DNA of 64,000 nucleotides from Limanda limanda (lineage: Eukaryota; Chordata; Actinopteri; Pleuronectiformes; Pleuronectidae): NCBI RefSeq assembly GCF_963576545.1, contig NC_083646.1:13006238-13070237 (forward strand), in the 5' to 3' direction. This document shows positions 8,961 through 23,417 of the stretch, one piece after another (the first letter of the stretch is position 1; the number at the start of each line of letters is the position of its first letter). The notes under the pieces are model-generated. The model was not told the DNA's origin. It made no database searches and was given only the letters and a program-made list of their open reading frames with translations. The translations under genes and the position numbers were made by a program.

Positions 8961-11780
8961 TTCACAATTTGCTCACAGTTAACGAGAGCGACTGTGAAAA
9001 TCTGACTCAGTGTGAATACTGACACAAATTATACATCATACTAGTTTAAAATAGCTTTAAATTTTAACAAAGTTTTAAAACCCTCAAACACCAACCTGCC
9101 TTGATGTTTGAATTGCAGTGGTGAGACGGCCTTGCTGAGAGTCACTTTGGATTACAGTTTTGGTGGCGTCAGTCTGGAATGATATCTGATCACAAGCACA
9201 TCTCATCTCAGTTGCCAGAGATCCACTTGCGGTATTCATGAAATCTCAACTTTTTCTCAACTCCTTTCATGTCTCTCCTTTCATTTTGCCATCTCCTCCT
9301 CTTTCAACTTCCGCAGTAGCCCTGTCCTGCTGCATCCAGTGGCACACAAACTCCCTTATTCACAATCACCCATCTTTATCTCCCCGCGTACCGTACGGCT
9401 CCAAATTGTGGAGTTAAACGATCTATTAACAGGAAGCAGGGAGAGCGGCAACATGTCAAATATCAGACAGGACAACTTGAGAGAAGTGGAGGGGACAAAG
9501 GAGGAGAGGAGGGGAGGGGATATTCTATTGAAATGGAAATAGAACAGGCCAATTAAAACATTTCACTGGGAGCTTGTTTGCATCTCCAGCTCGGCTCTCA
9601 CAGATTATATATACAGCACATTATGGAGTAATGAATATGAATAAATTGAACTCTGCAATTATCCCACCACCACTGGGTCTCAATTAATATACCGCGTTTC
9701 TCAATCATAACGTAAATAAATATATTTCTCATTCATAATCAAAAAGCATTCACCTTTAAATCACATCACACTGAGACTGGAAACGAATCCCACCCAGGGT
9801 CTGTTTATGGTGTGTATCAGCGTGTTGGTTATATTTCAAACAATGAAGACTTGGCAATGGAAGCAGTAATACAGACTTAATACATATCCCACATTTTCTG
9901 TAGTGTTAATGCTTAAACCCTCTTATTCTTAAAATATGTAAATACACCTTTTGGAATAATGACTGTGTTTGGTTGTGAATATAAATAAGGACTGTGACCT
10001 CTGAATGCCTCAATTATTTTATACACCTGGGATTTGGCCACATAGTTCACCACGAACCAGTTAATTACTGCTGAGGGTGAAAATGTTTATGTAGCTCAAC
10101 AGTTTTGTTTAAAATCAACCAGACATTTTCATAATCTATACTTCAAATCTAGCAAATGTGATTAATGAAAGTTCAATTCTATGCCAATAAATATATTGTA
10201 CACCTCAGTCAAATTACATTGAAAACCTGTTTATAATGTTTGATTGATAGTAAATGACTATACAGTAGATATGAAAGGTTCCATATAAACATTAACTTGT
10301 GACATTTTTAAATCATGACACTTAATGATCAAAAGCCAAAAAGATTCATTTATTTTTCCACTTCACCCTAATGTAATACATACAGATTCTTTAATTTATT
10401 CATTTTTACTAATTATGATATCAGTTTCTTAAAAAGGTGTATTTTCCAGAATACAGTATATTTAAGAAAATTAATTTAACTTTTGTTGAAACAGTTAAAT
10501 TCAATCAAGCTGCACCAAATTTCGCAGATTTGTAGATATTAGTCCAATTAAGATCTCTGTTTTTTTTCCCCATCAAGATTCATTCATTGTTCTCTAGGAA
10601 ACTGGTGAAAATGTTTAGAAAGCTCTCATAATGTTAAAGAAAGTGAAACAAAATTCTGGATCTGTCTCCTGATCTGGAACCGCGCCAAGACGTAAGGGGT
10701 TCTTCTCTGACCCACATCCCTCCACCAAGTTTCATTTGTGTCAATGTTTTAATCACAGCAAGACCAAGTATTTACGATTGATTTGCAATAATTGTGTAAT
10801 TAATTGGTCGAGGATAGTGGGTACTTTAGATCATATGTATCTCATCTTGTGAATTTATGTGTTACATGCCCTGAAGGGGGTGATATGTCGGTGATTGGAT
10901 CACTGGTGCTGCATCTAGATGGAGTCAGTTGTGACGTGCACACAGTGACTGATCACAACTCAGAGGCTGAGAGGTCCCACAGTAAAGTCCGCCTCCTTTT
11001 TGAGACGGCTTGTGTTCCACTAAGTTCTTATTGTATACAGGGTGTCTTAAGTTAAATAAGCTTAATATATTACAGTATTCCAGTTTTCCGTCTACACGCC
11101 TGATTCAACCTCTTGGATAACGTCTACCTGTTCTCAGTGAGCAAGCGTGGTCCTGACTCTTGATGCCCACCTAGCCTCAGCCTTTAGTTTAGGTATTAAA
11201 GGGCAGAAAGTTTTCCAAGGACCCAATTTACAGTCTAGAAAGGCTGTAGACGTTTTAAATACAAGTAGAAATTACAAGCCACATTATTAAGTCTCTCTCT
11301 CCTCCCTCTGCCTGTGTCCATCACTGCTCTCTGTCCTATCGAAACCACAAGTTCCCTGACCTCAAACATTAGCCTGAAGCTTCATGTGAGACTAGAATAC
11401 ACACGATCAGAAACACTAACGAACCCCTCTTGCCCAGCAGATCCTGCCAGAAGCTGGGCCTTGGAATCAGATGGTCGTCTTGTCTTCGCTGCCACAGAAG
11501 AACAGCACTGTTGGAACTGGGTGTGGGAGACAGTCCAACATTTCACTAAATACAGACGGCAGTTTGAAAGGGCTGTGCTCCTCAGTTTGCCTTTGGTTAG
11601 TAAGAGATGCAGCGATCTGCCATTTATACAGAACACAGAATGTACCTGTGAATTGATCAAATTATATCTTGCAGCATGAGTGAGAGTGCATCACATTATA
11701 AAAACATAAATACAAGTTTTTTCAGCACTATGTTGACGCAGATCAGGTAACACATTCCTCTCCCTGTCAGTGCATATTTG
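8961..11780. other. Gene-free AT-rich stretch
   Basis: Outside the 9711-9785 repeat this is complex, AT-rich sequence without long frames or simple arrays. One 121-codon frame lies just inside its right part (11314-11679) and resembles nothing I know. Confidence 0.5.
9711..9785. repeat. Inverted copy of the 6383-6456 repeat
   Basis: The reverse complement matches 6383-6456 with only a few mismatches over about 74 bp and diverges on both sides. The two copies lie about 3.3 kb apart in opposite orientation. Confidence 0.85.
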
Positions 11781-12070
11781 GTTTGGTGGATCAGTGGTTG
11801 ATTCTGTCACCTCACAGGAACAGGTCCTGAACAGGTACAGATTTCTTATATTTTCTCTATATTTTTTTCTAACAGTTACTGTTACTCTTTGGATATTCTC
11901 TTTCCTCTTTTTTTTATTCAGAGGTCAATTGCATTTGAGACTCCTGTGTGCAGGTGTGAGGGCTTGTCTGTCTGTTTGCATGTTAGACCTGTAATTTACT
12001 TGCTTTTCACACGGTGTGCACTGGAATTGGTTCCAGCCTCTTGTGTCTCTAGAAGGATGGACAGAGATTG
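11781..12070 (+). repeat. Degraded SINE-type repeat, same family as 57311-57592
   Basis: GTGGATCAGTGGTTGATTCT and GTCACCTCACAGGAACAGGT near the start, and GGAATTGGTTCCAGCCTC then AAGGATGGACAGAGATTG near the end, follow the order of the better-preserved copy at 57311. The middle has decayed. Confidence 0.55.
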
Positions 12071-15000
12071 AAACCTGACACATTGAATATGATATGGTCG
12101 TCTAGTGCAGATGTAGTACGTAGAAAATGCTGGGGTCTGTCTTTCTTGTAACATTTCAACTCTAATCTCAGAGAGTTCTACTCAAATCCTAACTTTATAA
12201 ACTTAGAGAATACACACGTTTTTTTCTCATGAATGTACAACTTTAAATCTTGGAAAGACCAGGTTTTTTTCCCCTAAGGTCTTAGTACTTGGGATGGAAG
12301 AATTCACAAAAATCGGTTATGTAGAAATACAAAACATTAAACTGCTTTTTAAAAAATGGAACAGTAGTTTACCTAATAGAATGTAACTGTAATTCTATAA
12401 GTCTGTAACGCAGCTGCAACTGGCTGCAGCCTACTGGTGGAATACATTTAAAAAAGTACTTTCAACATGTCTTTATAACTTGTGTTCTTGATACCAAGTA
12501 TATCTGCTGCCATAGAAACACAGGTGGTATTTGTTACAGTTTCTTTCCAGCTCTGTATTGTTAGCAAGAGGCAGCTCAAATCCCATGAGGGGCTCGGTTT
12601 GCAAGTTTCAAATTGTGTTCTGCACACACAACAAGTTCCACATGTGCAGTGGCTGCATTTGTTTGGTACACATGCCGAGCTTAAAGGCCTACACCGGAGA
12701 TTTTCACTACATGTACCGTTACACCTCTACAAATGCAGCACCATAGTTCTCAGATGATGCAATATGCTAAATTCTTCCTGACTGGTAAAAGTCGTCAGGT
12801 GAGATGTCGCATCCTACATATCCTGCATGCATGTTTGTTTCCAGATGTGTGAGGTCGACTGCCTTGCTCAAATTCCACCTCAACCACAGCTGGTTCAGGT
12901 ACTGGTCTTACAGGAAATTAGCTTTTTGACACAAAATTAAAACGAGAAAATAAACCTTGTTAGAACTGTTAGCAGTGTCAATAGAAAATTATGCTTAGCT
13001 TTCATTATGACAACTTATTTGAGGCCGCCTGTGAGGACTTGGTCTTTGAAAAAAAAGCGGTTGTGGAGAAAATAATGCAGCCATGAGATTGTGGTAGTGC
13101 TGAGACCTCTGCTCTCTGTCTCCCACTCTGACAGCCTCCTAGATGAATGCTCTGTGCTTTCTGGAGCTGACTTTGTTGTTTTCTCAGGCAGCCATGTGCA
13201 ACTAGGCTAATGAGTACATTTAGCTGGAAAATGCTGAGGTAACACTTTCATCACACTATGCGTGCGTGTTTGAGAATGTGTATGTGTGTGTCTGTGTGCG
13301 CACGCAGCCAAGGATTTGTGTATGTATGTGTGAGTCTATATCATCTGTTTATTAAGGTCAGTGAGTTATTGAAGTTTGAGCTGAAAAAAACTAATTAGAG
13401 ATTCCTCCTGCTCCTTGCATCACACCTTTCTACTCATAGTCATCTGTTCCTCCATTCATTCAACTGTCTCTGCCTCACCCCACTCCCTGTTTTCCTCACC
13501 CTCTGTCTCCCTTTGTCATTGACTGCCTGACTCCTTCTTCTCCCTTTGCCTCCTTTCAATCCTTCCTTTCCCCTTTTCACATATAATACATTTTTCTCCT
13601 AAATTACATTTTCTTTTCATCGTACTGACATCATTCCTGTGTGATCAACATTAAAAATGTATCTCAGTGATTAACATAAACACACACACATACACACACA
13701 CAAACTAATTAGCAGTGATTGCGTAAATGTCATTATCAAACCCCTTGACCAAGAAATGTAATTGAGGGTAGATATTTTACAGTTTTGCCATAAACTTTAG
13801 TATAAACACAAATGCAACCAATTAAAGTGTAAAATGTAACCATAAATGTACAGAGATATGTCTGTGAAAGGCTTATATATCGACAAACTGATTTGTAGAT
13901 CTCTGTAAATTCACTTAATTGTTTGCAAACAAAAGTTATTTTGTTGCTGTAAAACATCAAACGTTAGATTTTCATGTCAACTACTGCATCTGTTCTTGTT
14001 GATTAAAGAAAATCTGCTCCTGAAACAGTGTCTTTCACCATCATGAGCTTTCCTCTGTCCACACAATTGAGTCAGATTAAGTCAAATTGTTAAGTTTTGC
14101 AAAGATAAGTTAAGTTTCCATCTTAATAACCTTTGCAGTTGTGTTAAGAGAGTTGTATGGGAGCAGTTTACAGGTGCACAGGCAGAACAACTGAAACACA
14201 ACTGGTTACATTTAACTCAGGGCAAGAGTTTGTTGCAGTTCCTCGCTCAGTGCTGTGCTGCAGTAATGCAGAAAGTGAGAGTTGCTTGTTTGAGCACTTT
14301 GTGTTGTTCATCTAATTCCTTAGATTTGTAATCCTGCATTAGTGAGGCCAGTTATTCACTTTTACTTGTCCTGCTAGGTTCTGCTTCTCTGCTCTGCTGA
14401 AGACTGAGCGTCTGTTCAGCACAGCAGGAATCCACTTTCCATATCCCTCCACATTTACTCGCACAAAATAGGACTTAGACAACAATATAAACCACAGTTC
14501 CGAAGAGGAGCTTTACATTTTTTGTTACATTTGCAAATATTCGAGATTCTGTCTCTGCAAAGAAATGAAATGAAAGTGTTTATGAAGTGAAAGTATTAAT
14601 TGAACAAGTAGATGATTCAAAACTAAGATGTGAACATGAAACAGTGATTTCCTTTACTAAATGTCATGATATAAATTATCATCTTACTGGTGTTCGTTCA
14701 ACTGCAAAGTTCAGAGCGATGATGAGAAAACGCACAAAATTCACATTGTGAGAATACAATAAAGGATTATTTAGTATCATTTAGTTGTGCATTAAGACAA
14801 TATAGTTACATATCAATGTCAAGTTTGTTTTTGGTTATGTTATAACGGAAACAAATCCTCTACAGCACCATTTCCATGTATCGAAAGGAAATGTAGATTA
14901 ACTGCTTTGCAAATAGCAGCATCTCTCCACACTCTTATTTGTAGGCAATCACCAACAACAGGGGTCATTGCATTTTGCTAAGAGGAAAGCAAACCAATTA

Positions 15001-17400
15001 CAAGGAAGTTTGTGCTCAGCAAACCATGAAAATGCCATATCACATCATGCAAACAGAGGGAGCAGATGTTAGGTTACCCTAAATGAACCCCTCCTTTCGA
15101 GCAGGAGTCAGTTGATCTCTGCAACACAGAATGTGTTTTTAATAAGTCTCTGAAGGTAAAAAAAAAAAAGAAGAAAATCATCTTAATTCTCCAGTCAAGA
15201 ATTCAGCAGGTTGAGCTTCTCTGCAAATCCTTACAGGTGTTTGAACAACATGGAAAGTTGACAGGTAGACACGATCTAAGATGGCTATTTCCCACTGAAC
15301 ACTGTATTATGTAGAACATTTAAATGTCAAACTCTGCTCCGAGTACACGTCTGTTGTTTATTTATTTGTTTATTTTGTTCCTGTGGTCTATTGTTTAAAT
15401 GCTGAGTTATTTACCACCTGCCAAAAGGAAAGTTCAAGAACTAAAGCATCGCTAATGCAGTTGTGGTTATCACAGCTACCTTGGCAGTAATATGCACATT
15501 TTGATCTGTTCTCCTTCCCCCTGTTTTAATCCATCCCTTTTTGCAAACCCTTGATTCACATGGTTTTTCATTCTTGTTTTGTTTCAGTTGGGGGCGAAAA
15601 AACCTTGTTCCTCATTCATTTGGCCTAAAAAGTAAAAGACCCCACAGCTGCTGTAAGACGGTTAGAAAATGAATCAATCAGTGTAACTACGCAAGAGTTC
15701 CCCCATTCACTGTAAGATCACTTTCATGTTAGTTTTGTCAGGCAGTGTTCGTCTCCTCATTCTGCTTCTTCATCTTCTGTCTCCCTCCATTTTCTGCCCT
15801 GCTTCTCTTTCCTCTCATTTCTAGCCCTCTAATCATACACTTGTATCTCTCTCGTGTGCGTTTGAGGAGCAGGGAGGGGCGGCTGTAGTAATAAGACCAT
15901 TAATCATTGGAAATAATTTGCAGAAAAATCAGCCAACCTTGTTGAATTTGACAGCCACCATATTGGATCTGTATGCTGGAACATAATATATGGTCAGATA
16001 AGAAGCTTTGAGTGTGACCCATGGGGCGTTTTCTGCAGTATTGCATGTTGATAAGTCTTTGTGCAAATTTACTGTGAAATTTCATTGTTCCATTTTTGAT
16101 TAGGGCAACAATTCCCCAAAGTATTTTCTAAGGACACAGAAATCACGATGTATTGTTTTACTGAGCATCGGGTCCAAACGTGTTTTATACCACATACTGT
16201 AAATGTGATCCCTAAACTTGGCCCAGAGTGTTTTGACAAAATGCATCATGGCTGCAAGTTACATCCTTATAACAGAAACAATATGGCCACAATGGAGCTG
16301 ATGCAGCAATTTCAACAGCACCCAGTGAAATCTAAATCATTCTCCCATTAAAGTCAACTCTAATTACTCCTGTAGTATAAGTATGGGCCTTCAGAGGGTC
16401 TTTCACCACATGGGAGTCTTTGTGTCCTAATGGAAACTTATAGTATTATTCTTTCAACATTTCAAAGCAGTTTTTATGAATACTTCAAAAGCTGAAACAA
16501 GCAAAAACAAAAGTGATGCTCACTGGGAATTATATGACTTTTTTGAAGGTCTACCATCGTTTTGACGCAAGGCTCGACTCATTCTAGCTTTACCTGGAAA
16601 TGTTTGTGCTGCACCGTAAGAAGTTTCAGTGAGAACTTTTAGACGGCTGCTTTCTGTTACTGATTGATGGGGCCATAAAATTATGAAGTGGTAATTCTTG
16701 TCTTAGAAAAATAGTTTTTTGTATAATATATATAAACGACTTTATGAAAATTCCCAATACAAATACAGTATAGCACTGTTAAACTAAACATCAATCTTAA
16801 ATCATACCCTAATAACCGTTTCTATTTGCAAACTTTGCTAATGATTTAAATCCACCCTGCAACCTTCATCTGCAATTGAGCAGATGCTCCTCATCCACAG
16901 CAAATGTGTTAAACTACAGCAAATGATGTTGGATAAATGTTTAAGCGATGGATTTAAAAACTTGTGTGTAATGTGAGATGGAAATAAATGTTTCGTGTAA
17001 ACTTCTCTGCTGCTTTAAACTAAGCATCAAGTCACAGATTGTTTCAGAGTGCTTTTTTTTCCGGGTCCGTACCCACATGAGTGCTGCTTTAATGAGCTTG
17101 GCTCCCAGACGGAAATGTTTCGAGGAAAAAAAAAAACAATTTAGGGGATTAATAACTTCAGAGAAGGGAGCTGTAATAATAAGGATGGAATAAATCTGGA
17201 AAGTGTGTGTGGGTCTGTGGTTAGATGTGTGTTTTAACATTTTTGTGACTAACTGCGTTCAGCTTGGTATTCATCTACATCTGTGTCCTCCTGTGTGTGT
17301 ATGTTTGTCAGTGTCCTGGTGTTTGTGTGTGTGTCAGCTTGTGTCTGTCTGCAACGCACCACACGTAATATTGTTGTTGCTATGGAAAGGGCAATGTCAC
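12071..17400. other. Gene-free stretch
   Basis: Mostly AT-rich unique-looking DNA with short GT or CA runs (13260-13330, 13681-13703) and poly-A (15160-15170). No supported exon, RNA gene or transposon terminus was seen. Confidence 0.5.
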
Positions 17401-17411
17401 GCATGTATACA

Positions 17412-17519
<108 letters not shown>

Positions 17520-17618
17520 GCCGTGATGTTACACATGAAGGGTGTCAGTAATGGGATTCTGGTCAGGCCAGTGTGACCATGCTGTACTAAGCTAAGGTCA
17601 TAGATATCATATCAGGAG

Positions 17619-18003
17619 TTGAGAGAGAGAGAGAATCTGAGGGGAGGAGGGAGAACAGCTGGATGGACGAGAGAGGAAAACAAAAGAGCAGAGTGGCAGG
17701 AAAAGGATGGTAAGGAGAGAGGGATGAGTGGAACAAACTGTCATTCACTTAGTTGTATGCTATTGGTGTCGGTTTTCCTTCAGGTGTTATCCATTACACA
17801 CATTTTCTTCTTCGTCTTCTCATCTGTCCTTTGTTTTTCCACCACTATTTCCTCCACTTCCTTTCCTCAAACTCTTCCTTTCCCCCTGTTTTTAAAAAAA
17901 AAAAAAACAGCTTCTCTTCTCCTTACTCCTCTTCTTCCTCTTCCTCTCTTCCCTTCTCTTTTCCTCTCTTCTCCCTCTCTTCCCTTCTCCTCTCCTCTCC
18001 TTA
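17619..18003. repeat. Purine-rich then pyrimidine-rich low-complexity block
   Basis: A GA-rich segment (17619-17720) is followed by a CT/TCC-rich segment with a 14-A run (about 17800-18003). No gene. Confidence 0.8.
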
Positions 18004-18146
18004 GACAGGGCTATTTTCTGCCTGTCAGGCAGTTTGCAGACAAGCACTGTTTTCTACCCTGGTGAGACTATTTTCATTCTGTTTGTGTGTCTGTGTGTGC
18101 GTTCATATTATACAAGTGGCCATTTGACTCATTTTTACATGTGTGT

Positions 18147-18178
18147 GTACGTGCACAGGACTAGGCCTGTGCACGTAC
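18147..18178. repeat. Perfect 13-bp hairpin
   Basis: GTACGTGCACAGG (18147-18159) and its exact complement CCTGTGCACGTAC (18166-18178) are separated by six bases, inside GT-rich DNA. Confidence 0.95.
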
Positions 18179-18360
18179 TCTATGTGTGTGTGTGTGGGCA
18201 TATTTTATAAGTAGCCATTTGCTTCCAGAGCCTGCTACCTGCGTGTGTGTCTATGTGCATGTGTGTATGTATGTGTGTGTTCCCCTGTTGTGACAGTGTC
18301 GAAATCCAAGCTGACATCCCCTTCTCCCTGCAACAGCATATGCCCCTCAGCAAGACCACT

Positions 18361-18580
18361 GGGAGACTTCAGAGAGGGAGGGAGATGGAGAAGGAGGGGA
18401 TGACAGTGAGAGGGGGAGGGCAAAAATAGAGAAAATGAAAGGGAGACAATGGGTAATGGATGGCAAGAGGGAGAGGAGGATGGAAGGAGAGATGAGATAG
18501 AAAGAAAGAAAGAGAAGAGAGGAACAGAGGGCGATGAATAGGAAGAGAGCCACCGACTGAGACCAAGACAGAGGGAGAGA
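18361..18580. repeat. GA-rich low-complexity block
   Basis: Long purine-rich run of GAGAGG/GAAAGA type on the plus strand; a smaller one follows at 18706-18750. Frames on the other strand are Ser/Leu/Pro-rich and not genic. Confidence 0.8.
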
Positions 18581-18750
18581 AAGCACCCCCACTGCGTTCC
18601 TTTTCAGTCCTGGTAGCGTTGGCATGTGTTAAATGTAAAGCTGCTGGCTGACTCACCATGCTACCAGCTCATATTCAGCACTCTCTACTGCTCTTGTCTG
18701 ACAGGGAGACAGACGGAGAGAAAGAGAGAGAAAGAGAGACAGAGAGGGGC

Positions 18751-19339
18751 GAGCAGCTTAGATTCAACACTGTGCAATGTTGGTGGAAGAGAAAACAGAG
18801 GGAGAGGCCATCGCTGAATTATCCCAAAAATACCATCTTCACTGTCCTGCTTCCCAAACACATGATCAGTGGTATAAGGAAACATTGGTCGACCAAGACA
18901 CTCACCAAATTATTTTCCTCATGAACTCAACAAGTACAATAAACTTATCCTGGGGTGCATTTTGTGTGTTTCTAAATGTTGTGCTATTTAAGATGAATAA
19001 GACAAGTCATGCAACGTGCATCAAAAAAGTTTGCATGTAAACTTGACATTTCTTTCCCTCTTCGGTCGCCATCTTGGTTACCTGGCAGCAGAGGAGAAAC
19101 CACCAACGTATTTTCCAACTTGTGAAAATGGTGGCCAAGAAAGGGAGACATGTCGTTGGCGCCAATTTTCATGTTGTGCAAAACAGAGAAAAAGAAAATA
19201 AATAAGTTAATTGAGCAAAGCAGCCAGCAGATATTTAGGTGGACGACATTTGTGGTCACATGTTGCAATCTTCACTTCCTGTGAGCACACAGCTTGGGAC
19301 AATACTTCACTGCTGGAATTCACACAGCACATCAGAGAA
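18751..19339. other. Gene-free stretch
   Basis: Complex sequence with a YY1-like CGCCATCTTGG at about 19067-19077. No gene supported. Confidence 0.4.
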
Positions 19340-19480
19340 AATACTATAATAATAACAATAAAAATACATTTTATTTACAGGCAGCCCTCAAGGTCACCTT
19401 ACAAGGCAGAGATGAAAACAGAACTAAAAAAAAAAGATGAATAAATAATATAAAAATACCGGTGAATAAAACATTATGTA
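19340..19480. repeat. LINE/SINE 3'-end-type fragment
   Basis: CATTTTATTTACAGGCAGCC, CTCAAGGTCACCTTACAAGG and a following A-rich segment match a common teleost 'tttattta...caaggtc-cttacaagg' repeat end. Family not assigned. Confidence 0.5.
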
Positions 19481-21960
19481 AGTTGGCCAAATGGAAACCA
19501 AAACAGTTCTGGACTTGTTGAACTTTATGAAGGTATTTGTGAGGGAGACATAAAAGAAGGGAGTTACAGTAATCTGTGTATGTGTGTGTACACGTTGTAC
19601 ACCAGTGTACTAACTCAAGTGTCCAATTTAAGACTTAAAATTCGTATACTGTCTAACTCACAATTTTATTCACTCTCTGATGTTCTCATTTAGACGAACA
19701 GACACATGAACACATCACATAGTCAGTGACTGTAAATCTTAGAAACTAAAATAAATTCACAAGAGTTCTACACATGATCAGACTGTCGTGTGTGTGCGTT
19801 TATGTATATACATGCATTGACATTGACACAAATTGACACACACACATAAGCAGCCTTCAAACACAAAAAGACATTTCACTTCAAGTTGCAAAAATCTGAC
19901 AGATGACTATATATAGGACAGAACCTCCAAACATTCAGATCAAATTAATAACTTGTAGAGTAACAAGTCTGTGTCTTTAAGTGACTCACTTGTCTCTTGG
20001 GCATGTTTGGAGGATCATTATAAAAGTGTCTGTGAGAGGAATGAAAAGGTAGATGTGGGTTGGGATGTGGGGGCTGGGTTGTTAGATGCTGTGCGTTCAA
20101 ACTTGTTTTACAGAAGAAAAAAAAACATTTTGTGTCTTTGCTTCAATTCCCACCGGGCACATCCACACGAAAGATGTACACTTCGCTTTCCTGGTATTTT
20201 AAGGCTCTCTTGATCGAATCTCTTTTCAGTATAGTCAGTATGTCAGGAGATGTGAGGCACTGTGATCATTCTTATGTATCACCATCTTGTGTGAAGGCGT
20301 TTTGTATCAATGATTTCATCCTTTTTTTCTGCTTTTTGTCGTAACGTGTGCAGTTTCTTTAAACATACAAACTCACAAGTGCAAATAACAGCTAGCCCTT
20401 TAGCAACAACATTGCTCAGGCATGTCTTACCTTCGCTAACACACTATCACCTCGCATTTCTCTGTTTACATTATACAAACTTTCCAGATTGTATAATGTG
20501 AAATTTATTCTTATACGATTCACACACTGCATTTCTATAGAATGGTGTTTTAATACAATGCAGCCAGCAACTGCAGTATTTTCATATCAGCACAGGCAGG
20601 AATATATGAGCTTTCGTAATGTTTTTTTTTTTTCTCATCATGCAAAACCACTTGAATAAACAGTTTAATGCCGCAGTGAAATGTTTTTGGTGGAGGTGAA
20701 GAAATGGAGGGTTGAAGGAGAGAGAGACTGAGGGGGATGTTTTACTGTGTACATAATAATATAGTGTGCACATGTGCATGAAGGTGATCCAGTCACATTA
20801 TAATGTATGCAATGGCCTTGGAGAGAATACATACATGTATATAGACTAGATTAAAATTTAATTGGATGAGAAACATCACACAATGTTTCTTATTTATCTG
20901 CAGATGAAAGAATATATTGTAAAACCATTTGTAAATATGTATAATTAACTTTTACAACAAACCCAACAACCAAAAATAAATAAAATAACCAAGTTGTACG
21001 GTAAAACACCTTTTTTTAAACGGGTGTAACTCTGTCTTCTTCTCCCAACTCCCCGTCTCCTCCGTCTTCCTCCTTTTAGTTGCTTCAGCACGTCAAATCG
21101 CTTTTTCACTACCTGCTGATACGGAGCCTTGATGACCACACTGGATCTAAAATGATTTCCTGTGCAATTTCTTTTCTCTGACATCAGTAAAATGTCATGC
21201 AGGTAGTGTCGGCTGTTTTCTGGGACTGATTGCATAGGCAAGGAATTCACTGCACTGTGCATACAGCATGACTGATGATGGAGCGGTGCAGCCGCAGAGA
21301 ACCACAGTCCTATGAACACCCTATCCATTCATGCTATGTTAGAGAAAGAGTTAAAGGCTAAAATCAAATTACCCAAAAATTTTATTTTCTCACTTACCTC
21401 CAGCGTTTCTGTATCAATCTTTGTGGTTAGTTTTGTTTATTTTGTTTATGTGAGATGTCCAGGTTTGTTTATGATGCTATCAGCATTGAAACATTCTTCT
21501 CGTCAACATGTTCTAAAGGAATGATTACTGAAAGTAGTTCCACTGAAAATAGTTGATTTATTTGAGGCAATCAAATAAGTCTTTTATACCAAAATGACAG
21601 GTGCAAGTGTCCGTCCGTACAGCAGCCTATACATCTCTGGTTGAACGCGCATGGTCGATGTGGACCCGTTTGGAAATAGGCCGATGATGTAATGTATGTC
21701 AAGTTTAATTTTAAGTTCAAGACTCTGTTTACCTTCATCTTCCAGAGGTGGAAATTTCAAAATCAGGCAAGCTTCTAGAGTAGATGAGTTACTGTGTTTA
21801 GATGAGTAAACAGCACAGATGATACAATTAATAGTTTGTTTTAACTCAACAGTTTTTGGACACAACAGTTCTCTATATTCTTCCCACTCTGTTTGACAAA
21901 GCTCTTCCTGATCTTCAAACCCCCTTCAACAGAGCTCTGTTCTCGTGAGGCCAGATCCCC
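19481..21960. other. Gene-free stretch
   Basis: AT-rich unique-looking sequence. Short poly-A/T runs and small frames only. Confidence 0.45.
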
Positions 21961-21968
21961 CTAACACC

Positions 21969-22162
21969 CCCCCCTCTCTCTTCTCTCTCTCTCTCTCTCC
22001 CCCCCCTCTCTCTCTCTCTCTCTCTCTGCCTGTCTCTCTCTCTCTCTCTCTCTGTTGCCCTCCTACTGTCTTGCTGCTGCTCTCTCCTTTGCCCTCCCTT
22101 CCCTCTTTGTTCCAGGGATCAAACGAGTATCTCTCTCGTCCATGCTCCATCACCTGGGAGCA

Positions 22163-22238
<76 letters not shown>
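21969..22238. repeat. (CT)n block and (CA)n microsatellite
   Basis: A CT-rich block (21969-22052) lies about 110 bp before a 73-bp CA array (22166-22238). Confidence 0.96.
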
Positions 22239-22239
<1 letters not shown>

Positions 22240-22242
<3 letters not shown>

Positions 22243-23417
22243 TGTTCATCCTCTCTCCTTGAGTGTGTAGAGATGCTCATGTCACTGTTCAGGATTTCAG
22301 AGTAGTCGTGGTCAGAGAACAACCTTTCAACTTACCTTATTGCTCCGGATCAAAGAGGAGCGAGAGGGAGGAAAAGAGCAGAAACTCAAAGAGCAAAGCA
22401 GAACAATGTCAAACAGGACAGATTAAAACGGAAATGAGTTCTTCTGAATTTAACTGAAATGACCATGATAAAGATCAGAGCCAACTCTCACTGAAATAAA
22501 TCAAATGGCAAAAAGCATTGCTCAATGTTAAAGCCCAAGTGGAACTGTATTCAGATGCAGTTCTGCAGCTCCTACAGGAAGTAAACGTCTCCACAAAGGT
22601 TTTCATCATCATCAATTGAATCTGTGTCTTCGAATTAACTCAATTGAATATCCTTAATTTGGTTGAATTAACTCTTTCAGATTAAGTAGGATTTTTATGT
22701 GTGTAAAATATGTTGTTTTCTTAAACATTGAATGTTTGTGATGATATTTCAGTGATATGAGACTCCTGAGGGTTGAAGTCAATTAGATGACACCAAATTG
22801 TTACCAGTCTAGTTCAGTTCATCTTGAAATAAGTTTAATTGTCTTTTTGAAATTATTTTCCTTCCTTGTAAATCTTTATATAAAACCTTTTTGAAACTAG
22901 AATTTTCAAAGAAGTTGGGTGTCATGTACAAATCCATCCGACTGGATTATTCCTCCTCTTTCTTTGAGATGTGCTCCGTCTTTCTGCTGCTGCAGAACAT
23001 CTGCAGCATCTTAAAAACGCCTGTTTCTGCCTCTTATTTGTGTATTTACAATCACCAGAGTTGAAAATAGACAGAAGACAAACTACTTGAATTGCTCTTT
23101 ATGCTGATGTAATGGATTTATTATCCAGGTCGTTGTATTTAATTTTTCTTTTACAACATCTGAGGGCTGGGGGAGGGTGTAGGAGAGGGTGAACAAACTG
23201 TCTCTGTTTGTATCCGTGCAATAGTAGATTTAGTTTGTTATGAAATATTGTTTTTGCTTCTGTGGAGCAAAGAGTAACAGAAAAGTATTTGTGCTCCTGA
23301 AAGAATTTGATGCGCCATTAAAGGGTTTATTCTTTCTTTCATCGTCTTTTATCGTTAAATAACCACAAACAAAGAAATACATATTTTTTTGAAATATAGT
23401 TTTATATTTACCAAAAT
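22240..23417. other. Gene-free stretch
   Basis: AT-rich sequence with no array, splice-flanked frame or recognised repeat. Confidence 0.45.
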
